A stretch of DNA of 64,000 nucleotides from positions 186,001-250,000 of the forward strand of contig JAHEEK010000004.1 of the NCBI GenBank assembly GCA_024640765.1, in the 5' to 3' direction. This document shows positions 45,101 through 51,966 of the stretch, piece after piece. Position 1 is the first letter of the stretch. The number at the start of each line of letters is the position of its first letter. The position numbers and the translations under genes were made by a program. The stretch is from Nereida sp024640765 (GTDB taxonomy: Bacteria; Pseudomonadota; Alphaproteobacteria; Rhodobacterales; Rhodobacteraceae). The notes beneath the pieces are model-generated. The model was not told the DNA's origin. It ran no database searches and saw only the letters and a list, made by a program, of their open reading frames with translations.

Positions 45101-45821
45101 CACCGCCAGAGAGCCCCTCACCCGAGGCACGCAGGCTTGAGAAGTTTGTGCCAGTGCCAGAGCCGTATTTGAACAAACGCGCTTCACGCACCCAAAGGTC
45201 CATGATGCCGCCTTCGTTTACCAGATCATCCGCAATAGATTGGATAAAGCACGCGTGTGGCTGTGGGTGCTCATAGCTGCTGGTGGATTTGGTCAGCTTG
45301 CCAGTCTTGTGGTCTACATAGTGGTGGCCTTGGGCAGGACCGTCGATGCCGTACGCCCAGTGCAAGCCCGTGTTAAACCACTGCGGGCTATTCGGCGCGG
45401 CGCGCTGTGTCGCCAGCATGTAGCGCATCTCGTCGAAATACGCGCGGGCGTCGGCTTCAGTGGTAAAATACCCACCTTTCCAACCCCAGTATGTCCACGC
45501 ACCCGCTAGACGGTCAAAAACTTGCTTCGCTGATGTTTCACCGCCGAAGGTCGCGCCTTTTGCTGGCTTGGACTTCCAAAGGAATTCAGGGACATCCTGC
45601 TCAGCCACTTTTTCAACTTTGGACGGCACGCCCGCTTTGCGGAAATACTTCTGGGCAATCACGTCGCTGGCAACTTGGCTCCAGCTGGAGGGCACTTCCA
45701 GATCTTCGAGTTGAAACACAATCGTGCCATCGGGGTTCCGGATTTCCGAAACTGTTTTGATAAAGTCTAGTTCAGCGTATGCATCTTTGCCGGCGGCGGT
45801 AAATGTGCGGTCGATTTTCAT
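42168..45821 (-). CDS. nrdJ: Vitamin B12-dependent (class II) ribonucleotide reductase
   Basis: Reduces ribonucleotides to deoxyribonucleotides with adenosylcobalamin as radical source, oxygen-independently. The 1217-residue protein is the long form; NSPQWFNTGLHW, QPHACFIQSIADD, the active-site loop NPCSEYMFLDDTACNLASMN and a C-terminal cysteine-rich zinc ribbon (CGECGNY ... CMKCNTCGG) are present. ATG 45821 (MKIDRTFTAAGKDAYAELD) is chosen; the frame is open upstream to 46022. Upstream lie an NrdR box and DnaA-like boxes. No class I reductase is in this window. The 3.65-kb frame has no lesion. Confidence 0.96.
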   Translation of the reverse strand: MKIDRTFTAAGKDAYAELDFIKTVSEIRNPDGTIVFQLEDLEVPSSWSQVASDVIAQKYFRKAGVPSKVEKVAEQDVPEFLWKSKPAKGATFGGETSAKQVFDRLAGAWTYWGWKGGYFTTEADARAYFDEMRYMLATQRAAPNSPQWFNTGLHWAYGIDGPAQGHHYVDHKTGKLTKSTSSYEHPQPHACFIQSIADDLVNEGGIMDLWVREARLFKYGSGTGTNFSSLRASGEGLSGGGKSSGLMGFLKIGDRAAGAIKSGGTTRRAAKMVIVDADHPDIEEFIEWKVLEEQKVASIVAGSKMHEQKLNAIFAAIKAWGGAQEDAYDPKVNPQLKEAVKSAKKVAIPETYIKRVLDYAKQGHTSIEFPTYDTDWDSEAYNSVSGQNSNNSIRVTDAFLKAVEADGTWDLINRTDGKVFKTVQARDLWEKVGHAAWACADPGIQYHDTVNAWHTCPEDGEIRGSNPCSEYMFLDDTACNLASMNLLTFLKDGVFQSEDYMHACRLWTVTLEVSVMMAQFPSKEIAQRSYDFRTLGLGYANIGGLLMNMGYSYDSDEGRALCGALTAIMTGVSYATSAEMAGELGPFPGYKKNADHMLRVIRNHRTAAYGKTDGYENLEIKPVELDHASCPDKSLIELAQSAWDEALSLGEAHGYRNAQATVVAPTGTIGLVMDCDTTGIEPDFALVKFKKLAGGGYFKIINRSVPAALEKLGYGSAQIEEIVSYAVGHASLGNAPGINHTALIGHGFGQAELEKVEAALASAFDIRFVFNQWTLGAEFCTNVLGIPQDKLADPTFDLLTHLGFTKADINAANDHVCGTMTLEGAPHLKQEHYEIFDCANPCGKKGERFLSVDSHITMMAAAQSFISGAISKTINMPNDATIEDCQKAYELSWSLGVKANALYRDGSKLSQPLAAALVEDDDEAADVLENGSTMEKAQVIAEKIIEKVVIKEVIKSHREKMPQRRKGYTQKANVGGHKVYLRTGEYADGNLGEIFIDMHKEGAGFRAMMNNFAIAVSVGLQYGVPLEEFVDAFTFTKFEPAGMVQGNDSIKNATSVLDYIFRELAVSYLDRTDLAHVKPEGATFDDIGRGEQEGVSNVKEVSDTAATRTLEALKTISSTGYLRKRLPQELTVLQGGQMGMTEIASVAPVTPVVADGATGVAVAEAAVAGGGVQMDARAKAKMQGYEGEACGECGNYTLVRNGTCMKCNTCGGTSGCS

Positions 45822-46018
45822 ATCTCGGAGCCCTGTCCCTGTAAAATGTTTAACTGCAAAACACGCAGCGGCGCGTCTTGGCTGATGATGATAGGGACAA
45901 ATTTTCTGCTCAGTGCCTCGATTACCCGCAGCTCTGACGGAGTGCGACTTGGCAAGTGGCGCCGCGCACATCCTATATTTGTTGTGGTCTTTTGAACCTG
46001 TCCCCACCAACCTGCGCG

Positions 46019-46034
46019 CCACTATATGTAGTGG
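46019..46034. promoter_or_regulatory. NrdR box upstream of nrdJ
   Basis: CCACTATATGTAGTGG is a near-perfect palindrome and matches the NrdR operator (ACACWATATATWGTGT type). NrdR represses ribonucleotide reductase genes when dATP is high. A normal partner box about 31 nt away was not found. Confidence 0.75.
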
Positions 46035-46605
46035 CCATCATGTCAGCCTGCACAATCTGACGTAGTTCCACCTAGGTGGTCAACGGTTTTTTTATTAATC
46101 AAAGTCTCAAAATGGTATTGACGGTAAGGGGCCTAGTATGGGCCAGACACAATCATGTGATTCATGTGCGTGAAGGCTGTGGATAACTGTGATTTCGCCC
46201 GCAACATGAACAACAGAATTTTTCCTTTGATTCCAGCAGTTTTATCGCGGCTCTTTAAGAAATCTGCAGACTTTATCCAGACGCTTTTCCACAGGCTGGC
46301 AGAATTTACGGCCAGCGTACTTGGGTTAATGGATCGCTAAAATTATTTTCCTGAAGAGGAAAATTAGCCAAGCCGATCAGTATCAAAAGTATCAATTATA
46401 CGGGAGATGATAGTAAATGTGGAAAGGGGTAAGGTCTTTGCCACTAAATGTAGCACACATTCAATAAACCACTCCGAATCTAACACCACTACGATTTGTA
46501 GGGAATGGCGCAGAAGACAGCCGCCCTTCTCAGCACATGACTAAATGTGTGACAGCGATACAGACTACCTTTGGGGGCACTGGCTCAATGACTAATGTTG
46601 TGAAG
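46035..46605. other. 571-nt non-coding region between nrdJ and tRNA-Pro
   Basis: AT-richer than its surroundings. It holds the palindrome CCACCTAGGTGG (46068-46079), a DnaA-like box set (46178-46426), and an imperfect hairpin (TTTTCCT/AGGAAAA near 46346-46363). Short open frames lack ribosome binding sites or family resemblance. Probably the extended nrdJ control region plus the tRNA 3' flank. Confidence 0.55.
46178..46426. promoter_or_regulatory. Cluster of DnaA-box-like sites
   Basis: TTATCCACA exact on the minus strand (46178-46186); TTATCCAGA (46273-46281) and TTTTCCACA (46285-46293) each one base off on the plus strand; CTTTCCACA on the minus strand (46418-46426) two off. DnaA is known to regulate nrdAB in E. 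coli, so control of nrdJ is possible. Confidence 0.45.
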
Positions 46606-46682
46606 TGGTCGGGACGGCAAGATTCGAACTTGCGACCTACGGTACCCAAAACCGTCGCGCTACCAGGCTGCGCTACGCCCCG
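46606..46682 (-). tRNA. tRNA-Pro (anticodon UGG)
   Basis: A 77-nt cloverleaf with encoded CCA: acceptor CGGGGCG/CGTCCCG (one G-T pair), D arm with GGTA, anticodon stem ACGGT/ACCGT around loop TTTGGGT (anticodon TGG), T arm GTTCGAATC. It reads CCA/CCG/CCU-type proline codons by wobble. Confidence 0.96.
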
Positions 46683-46725
46683 ACTGCTGCTGCGTTTAAT
46701 CCGCCTTTGCGCAAATGAAAAGCCC

Positions 46726-47178
46726 CTAACAGGGCCAAGATGCAACTTCTTTGTCAAAAATTTCATGCCGCATCTCAGAACCCGCATTGATCCCGTAAAT
46801 CTCGGACAATCCGCCGTTAATTTCGAGCACATACATGATGTTATCGCCCCCGGGGATCGGTGTTAGGTCACCGGGAATCGCGTTGGAATGCACTTTGCGC
46901 ACCACCCCGTCTTCACTGGCAAAGATCATATCAAGGGGGATCAACGTATTCTTCATCCAGAACGCAACGGTTTGTGGGCGCTCGTACACGAATAGCATCC
47001 CTGCCCCACGCGGCATGGTTTCGCGAAACATCAACCCTTGGGCACGCGCAGCGGGATCAGCCACGACTTCAACGTCAAACACGGCCTTGCCCCATGTGCC
47101 GCGCAATTTGATTTGGTTGTCGGAACACGCAGCCTGTGCGCCAAACGGCAGCACAACAGAAAAGCACGCAGCGGCCAT
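46726..47178 (-). CDS. DUF192 family periplasmic protein
   Basis: A DUF192 protein: the core ADPAARAQGLMFRETMPRGAGMLFVYERPQTVAFWMKNTLIPLDMIFA is diagnostic (given here in parts: GLMFRETMPRGAGMLF and FWMKNTLIPLDMIF). The N-terminus is an export signal ending GAQAAC. The annotated ATG at 47178 (MAAACFSVVLPFGAQA) lacks the usual basic n-region; the upstream codons ILKKHVA would supply it but need a non-ATG start, so the true start may be slightly further up, close to the stop of the cold-shock gene at 47216. Function unknown. The order cold shock-DUF192-tRNA-Pro recurs in relatives from memory. Confidence 0.85.
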   Translation of the reverse strand: MAAACFSVVLPFGAQAACSDNQIKLRGTWGKAVFDVEVVADPAARAQGLMFRETMPRGAGMLFVYERPQTVAFWMKNTLIPLDMIFASEDGVVRKVHSNAIPGDLTPIPGGDNIMYVLEINGGLSEIYGINAGSEMRHEIFDKEVASWPC

Positions 47179-47215
47179 CGCTACGTGCTTTTTTAAAATC
47201 GTTCGAAAGATGGAA

Positions 47216-47764
47216 TTACTGACGCTCGACAGCAAAATCCCATGTGCAAACTTGCGCTGCCATTTTACCGCGCTCACCGTCGATGACACGGATGCCAACG
47301 GCTTCGCCGCTTTGCAGATCCGCCAGACCGGAACGGCGCAGTACTTCAACATGCACAAAGATGTCTTCATCAAAGCCAAACACATTCGCAAAGCCGAAAC
47401 CTTTGGTTTTGTCGAACCACTTAACGCGGGACGGCTCCAGCTCGATCTTTTGTAGCTCTTCGGGGCTGACGTGGACAAACTCGCCCAGTGTGCTGGTGCC
47501 GTCGTCTTCTGGTGGTGTGATCTCAAGGACCTCAACCGCCTGCACGCCGCGATCTGTGTGTTGAATTGCGATCTCAATTTCTGTGCCCTCCGCGATGGAG
47601 CCCTGGCCGAAATTGCGCAAAACATTTGCGTGTAACAAAATGTCGGGACCACCGTCGTCAGCAACAACAAATCCAAAACCCTTAACCGGGTCAAACCATT
47701 TAACGACGCCCCATACGATTTCTTCTTCGACGTCTACGTTCTCAATATTCTGCTGTTCTTGCAT
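47216..47764 (-). CDS. Protein with two cold-shock domains
   Basis: Two CspA-type OB folds in one 182-residue chain: the first begins VVKWFDPVKGFGFVVADDGG with DILLHANVLR, the second SRVKWFDKTKGFGFANVFG with DIFVHVEVLR. Both have the RNA-binding aromatic motifs KGFGF and the FVH/LLH strand. An acidic linker of ~30 residues separates them. Such double cold-shock proteins are common in alphaproteobacteria and act as RNA chaperones or antiterminators. Start is uncertain: ATGs at 47764, 47773 and 47779 are all in frame and none has a strong binding site. Confidence 0.9.
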   Translation of the reverse strand: MQEQQNIENVDVEEEIVWGVVKWFDPVKGFGFVVADDGGPDILLHANVLRNFGQGSIAEGTEIEIAIQHTDRGVQAVEVLEITPPEDDGTSTLGEFVHVSPEELQKIELEPSRVKWFDKTKGFGFANVFGFDEDIFVHVEVLRRSGLADLQSGEAVGIRVIDGERGKMAAQVCTWDFAVERQ

Positions 47765-47920
47765 TTTGCACATAACCATCCCGCGTTGGGGACGCTCCAT
47801 CCGTAATTACACTACTGATTATTGTGCTGCAGGTTACGGGCCGTCGGTGCAATTTATCTGCGGAATACCGACGGCCTCTTTAGGAACGCTGTGCTATCTT
47901 TGGTTTGAATGCGTAAAAGT

Positions 47921-48526
47921 CTAAGGATTCAAACGCACTACATCCCATGGCTCATCCGGTGTTGAACGGGTCCAGCGGAACCGGTTGTGCAAGCGAAACT
48001 CCCCATCGGCCCAGAACTCAATCTCAACTGGCGTAATCCGGTACCCCCCCCAGAACGGTGGCCGCGTGGGGTTTGCACCCATCTTGGCCGTCACTTTTGC
48101 GACTTCCGCCATAAGGCTTGCCCGTGACGCCAATGGTTTAGATTGATCCGAGGCCCACGCCCCAAGGCGGCTTTTGAGAGAGCGGGAGTTATAATATTCA
48201 TCCGCTTGCGGCCCATCTTCTTTGGCCACATGACCGCGTACACGAATTTGGCGTCGCAAAGACTTCCAGTGCATCACAAACGCGGCCTTTTCAGCCCCAT
48301 CGATTTCCTGCGCCTTTTTCGACGTATAATTGGTGTAGAAAACAAATGCCGCGTCCTCGACATCTTTTAGCAGCACCATGCGCGCATTCGGCATCCCGTC
48401 TGCGTCTACTGTCGAAAGTGCTATGGCGTTAGGATCATTGATCTCGCTTTGCTCGGCCTCGGCCATCCATGATTTTGCCAGCTCGAACGGGTCATCACCC
48501 GCGAAAATTCCACTGCGTCCGGTCAT
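47921..48526 (-). CDS. pdxH: Pyridoxamine 5'-phosphate oxidase
   Basis: FMN enzyme that oxidises pyridoxine or pyridoxamine phosphate to pyridoxal phosphate, the last step of vitamin B6 synthesis and salvage. The 201-residue protein has the FMN-site segments ARMVLLKDVEDAAFVFYTNY and KSLRRQIRVRG and the conserved end FRLHNRFRWTR...WDVVRLNP. It contains a run of eight C residues (48044-48051, encoding Gly-Gly) that does not disturb the frame. It is divergent from fabI across 204 nt. Confidence 0.95.
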   Translation of the reverse strand: MTGRSGIFAGDDPFELAKSWMAEAEQSEINDPNAIALSTVDADGMPNARMVLLKDVEDAAFVFYTNYTSKKAQEIDGAEKAAFVMHWKSLRRQIRVRGHVAKEDGPQADEYYNSRSLKSRLGAWASDQSKPLASRASLMAEVAKVTAKMGANPTRPPFWGGYRITPVEIEFWADGEFRLHNRFRWTRSTPDEPWDVVRLNP

Positions 48527-48730
48527 TGTAAGAATACGTCCTCAAAAAGGTGGTTAGTGTCTGTTGTCTGCATCACGCTTGCACCGTTTTGTGCATTTGG
48601 GCTCCTGCCGTTGCCCGTTGAACCGGCAATTGCCCAAGATAACACAGCACGGAGCCTTGCCGCTCGCTTAGGGCTGACGTAAACCTCACACAGAGGCGGT
48701 CAAGCGCCAGCACTACCCAAGGGGAAAACA

Positions 48731-49537
48731 ATGTCAAACCAACTCATGGCCGGCAAACGCGGTCTCATCATGGGCCTGGCCAACGATAAATCTATTGCGT
48801 GGGGCATTGCAAAAGCATGCGCCGATGCGGGCGCCGAGCTTGCTTTCTCATATCAAGGTGACGCACTGCTTAAACGTGTGGGCCCACTTGCGGCACAGCT
48901 TGGCTCTGACATGGTGATCCCGTGCGATGTGGGCGATGAAGCCTCAATTGACGCGCTTTTTGCCGAGATTGAAAAAGCGTGGGGCAAAATTGATTTCGTC
49001 GTACATGCTATTGGTTTTTCTGATAAAAACGAATTGCGCGGCCGGTATGTTGATACGACGCGCGGCAACTTTGCAATGTCCATGGATATCTCCGTTTACT
49101 CGTTCACAGCCGTCGTGCAGCGCGCCGAAAAGATCATGAACCCTGGTGGCTCATGCCTGACGCTGACGTACTACGGCGCTGAAAAAGTGATGCCACATTA
49201 CAACGTCATGGGTGTTGCCAAAGCGGCCCTTGAAGCGTCCGTGAAATACTTGGCCGAAGACCTCGGCAAAGACGGCATCCGCGTCAACGCCATCTCTGCA
49301 GGTCCGATCAAAACGCTGGCGGCCTCTGGAATCGGTGATTTCCGCTATATTATGAAGTGGAACGAGTATAACTCGCCCCTACGCCGCAATGTGACCACCG
49401 AAGACGTGGGGAAATCCGCGCTATATCTGCTGTCTGATCTGGGCAGTGGCGTCACCGGCGAAAACCTGCACGTCGACGCAGGGTATCACGTGGTCGGCAT
49501 GAAAGCCGTCGACGCCCCCGATATGTCCAAAGAATAA
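48731..49537 (+). CDS. fabI: Enoyl-ACP reductase (NADH) FabI
   Basis: Last reduction of each fatty-acid elongation cycle; target of triclosan. The 268-residue protein is a divergent short-chain dehydrogenase: GLANDKSIAWGIAKA binds NAD, and the catalytic pair is in LTYYGAEKVMPHYNVMGVAKAAL with the Y-x6-K spacing of FabI. The tail YHVVGMKAVDAPD is typical of alphaproteobacterial FabI. The LysE-type gene follows after 10 nt. Confidence 0.96.
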   Translation: MSNQLMAGKRGLIMGLANDKSIAWGIAKACADAGAELAFSYQGDALLKRVGPLAAQLGSDMVIPCDVGDEASIDALFAEIEKAWGKIDFVVHAIGFSDKNELRGRYVDTTRGNFAMSMDISVYSFTAVVQRAEKIMNPGGSCLTLTYYGAEKVMPHYNVMGVAKAALEASVKYLAEDLGKDGIRVNAISAGPIKTLAASGIGDFRYIMKWNEYNSPLRRNVTTEDVGKSALYLLSDLGSGVTGENLHVDAGYHVVGMKAVDAPDMSKE

Positions 49538-49547
49538 CGGCGCGCCC

Positions 49548-50156
49548 ATGATTGCGGCCTTTATGACGGCGTATTTTCTGCATCTTGTCGCGGCGGCCTC
49601 ACCGGGCCCCGCTATTTTGGTGGCGGCCCGTGTCGGGCTGCGCGACGGGATGCGGACGTCTGTCTTTTTGGCCGCTGGCATCGCTGTTGGGGCTTTGTTT
49701 TGGGCTATTGCGGCCCTTTTTGGTCTTGCGGTTTTGTTTCGCGCAGCGCCGGGCCTGATGTGGGGCTTTAAACTGGCCGGAGGTCTGTTTCTGATGTGGC
49801 TCGCGCTGCAAATGTGGCGCCACGCAGATGCGGACGTGGAGACCCCCGAAAATATCAAAACGCCCACCCCGCTTGCTGCATTTTGGCGCGGGGTTGCGAC
49901 ACAACTAGCTAATCCCAAACCCGCCGTTTTCTTTGGTGCGGTTTTCGTGGGCACCATTCCAACAGACGCCTCCCCGCTTTGGGTGCTGGCCCTGCTTGGC
50001 GCTATTTTGATCAACGAGTTTGCCTGCTGCACGATTGTGGCGCGGTTGTTTTCTATTGAGCACATTCGCCGCGGATACCTCCGCCTCAAACACATTATCG
50101 ACCGCGGTTTTGAGGGCATCCTTGCCCTGCTGGGCCTTAAGGTCGCCTTCACTTAA
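49548..50156 (+). CDS. LysE family amino-acid exporter
   Basis: A 202-residue membrane protein with about six hydrophobic segments. It begins with the LysE/RhtB signature AAASPGPAILVAARVGLRDG, and the central ATQLANPKPAVFFGAVF is the second family mark. Members export lysine, homoserine, threonine or other amino acids; the substrate here is not apparent. It lies 10 nt after fabI and 21 nt before gpt, so all may share a transcript. Confidence 0.88.
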   Translation: MIAAFMTAYFLHLVAAASPGPAILVAARVGLRDGMRTSVFLAAGIAVGALFWAIAALFGLAVLFRAAPGLMWGFKLAGGLFLMWLALQMWRHADADVETPENIKTPTPLAAFWRGVATQLANPKPAVFFGAVFVGTIPTDASPLWVLALLGAILINEFACCTIVARLFSIEHIRRGYLRLKHIIDRGFEGILALLGLKVAFT

Positions 50157-50177
50157 TTCCGCCGAAAGGACCACCAT

Positions 50178-50678
50178 ATGACTGATCGTTTGCCGCACGA
50201 AAAAGGGTTTCACATTTCATGGGACCAAATCCACCGTGACAGCCGCGCATTGGCGTGGCGTCTTGATGGCAAAGGCCCGGACGATGGAAACTGGCGCGCC
50301 ATTGTGGCGATCACCCGTGGCGGCATGGCCCCAGCGATGATCGTTGCGCGCGAATTGGACGTCCGGACCGTTGATACGATCAGCGTCAAATCCTACTCGC
50401 ACCAAGACCAATCCGAGGCTTCTGTGCTCAAACGTCCAGACGCTGATATGATGGGTGATGGCACGGGCATTTTGATTATCGATGATCTGGTCGACAGCGG
50501 CAAAACCCTTGAACTGGTCCGTGAAATGTACCCCAATGCGCATTTCGCAACTGTCTACGCCAAACCAAAAGGCGAGTCCCAAGTCGATACTTTCATCACA
50601 GGTGTTTCCCAAGATACGTGGATCTTTTTCCCGTGGGATATGGCCCTACAATACGTGGAGCCCTACCGCGGCGTCTAA
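50178..50678 (+). CDS. gpt: Xanthine phosphoribosyltransferase
   Basis: Purine salvage: converts xanthine (and guanine) with PRPP to the nucleotide. The 166-residue protein has the PRPP-binding loop ILIIDDLVDSGKTL, and SWDQIHRDSRALAWRL and WIFFPWDM match Gpt. GAAAGGA sits 8 nt before the ATG. It is followed 33 nt later by the aminotransferase gene. Confidence 0.94.
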   Translation: MTDRLPHEKGFHISWDQIHRDSRALAWRLDGKGPDDGNWRAIVAITRGGMAPAMIVARELDVRTVDTISVKSYSHQDQSEASVLKRPDADMMGDGTGILIIDDLVDSGKTLELVREMYPNAHFATVYAKPKGESQVDTFITGVSQDTWIFFPWDMALQYVEPYRGV

Positions 50679-50711
50679 TCTAAAACTGCCCTTCTTTCAG
50701 GAGCTTAACTG

Positions 50712-51896
50712 ATGTCACAGTCTCGCACACAAACCACTTTTGCGCCCCCCGTTATGGAGGCCCGCCGTTGGCTTGAGACTGCTGATTTCAGCGAACAGCC
50801 CCTGATCAACGTCTCACAAGCTGCTCCCATCAACCCGCCACCCGCCGAAATGCGTGCGGCGATGGCGGCAATGATGGAAGAAGACGACACGCATCTTTAT
50901 GGGGCGGTGTTGGGCAACGATGCGCTACGCACCGAACTTGCCAGCCGATGGGCGCGTCACTTTACGGGCACAGTGTCACCGGCGCAGGTTGCCATCACAT
51001 CGGGGTGCAATCAGGCGTTCTCAGCAACGATTTCGGCAATTTGCGCCGAAGGGGATGAAGTTCTGCTGCCAACCCCTTGGTATTTCAATCATAAAATGTG
51101 GCTTGATATGGCGGGCGTCACAACGGTGCCACTTGATACGGGCGCTGAGTTGACGCCGGATGTCGCAACAGCCAAAGCCCTAATCGGGCCGCGCACAAAG
51201 GCCATCGTGCTGGTAACCCCCAATAATCCTGCGGGCACCGAATATAGCAGTGAAACTGTGCGCGCATTTTATGATCTGGCCAAAGCGCACGGGCTGAAAT
51301 TGCTCATTGACGAGACCTACCGCGACTTTGACAGCCGCGATGGGGCGCCCCACACCCTTGTCGGGCTGCCTGATTGGGATGAGACGCTTATCCAACTTTA
51401 CAGCTTTTCCAAAGCGTACCGTCTGACCGGTCACCGCGTGGGTGCCATGATGGCGTCACCTGCGTTTTTGGCCGAAGCGGAAAAATTCCTCGACACAGTT
51501 GCTATTTGTCCCAACCAACTTGGTCAAAAAGCAGCCCTTTGGGGCCTTCAAAACCTTGGCGACTGGCTTGCGGGGGAGCGGCAGGAAATCTTGAACCGCA
51601 GCGCAGCAATTGCGCAAAACATGCCCGCGCTTGAGGCCAAAGGATGGTCGCTATTGGGCAACGGCGCGTATTTTGCCTATCTGCGACACCCTTATGCGAT
51701 GCCCTCTGATGAGTTGGCCAAGTGGCTGGTCCATAACGCCCAAATCCTTGCCCTGCCCGGCACCATGTTCCGGCCCAGTGACGACCCCGCTGGCGCGCAA
51801 GAAATGCGCATCGCTTTTGCCAATATTGACGCAAGCGGCATTGCCGCCCTTTTTGCACGGCTCAGCGCCCTTGAAGGTCTGCCCCTTCGCGCATAG
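50712..51896 (+). CDS. PLP-dependent aminotransferase, class I/II
   Basis: A 394-residue fold-type I aminotransferase. The Schiff-base lysine is in SFSKAYRLTGHRVG, with PNNPAGTEYS for the carboxylate/ring contact and LLIDETYRDF for the cofactor aspartate. The C-terminal arginine lies in EEMRIAF-like sequence (QEMRIAFANI). Substrate is not evident; aspartate, aromatic or alanine-type enzymes all use this fold. It sits between gpt and the foldase gene on the same strand. Confidence 0.9.
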   Translation: MSQSRTQTTFAPPVMEARRWLETADFSEQPLINVSQAAPINPPPAEMRAAMAAMMEEDDTHLYGAVLGNDALRTELASRWARHFTGTVSPAQVAITSGCNQAFSATISAICAEGDEVLLPTPWYFNHKMWLDMAGVTTVPLDTGAELTPDVATAKALIGPRTKAIVLVTPNNPAGTEYSSETVRAFYDLAKAHGLKLLIDETYRDFDSRDGAPHTLVGLPDWDETLIQLYSFSKAYRLTGHRVGAMMASPAFLAEAEKFLDTVAICPNQLGQKAALWGLQNLGDWLAGERQEILNRSAAIAQNMPALEAKGWSLLGNGAYFAYLRHPYAMPSDELAKWLVHNAQILALPGTMFRPSDDPAGAQEMRIAFANIDASGIAALFARLSALEGLPLRA

Positions 51897-51966
51897 ACAT
51901 CTTTTGAACATCACTGCGGCGGGCGTTTACCAGCCCTGCCACCCTAAACATTGAGGCGCGCGCGTT

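Noticed and set aside
45971..45986. Second NrdR box (TCCTATATTTGTTG)
   Set aside because: About half the positions match and the spacing to the good box is 49 nt rather than the usual ~31.
45822..46018. Cobalamin riboswitch ahead of nrdJ
   Set aside because: Looked for because the enzyme uses B12; no B12-box-like sequence or matching fold was seen.
46178..46426. DnaA boxes as a chromosomal replication origin
   Set aside because: Only one exact box, no clear AT-rich unwinding element and none of the genes that usually flank the origin; regulation of nrdJ is more likely.
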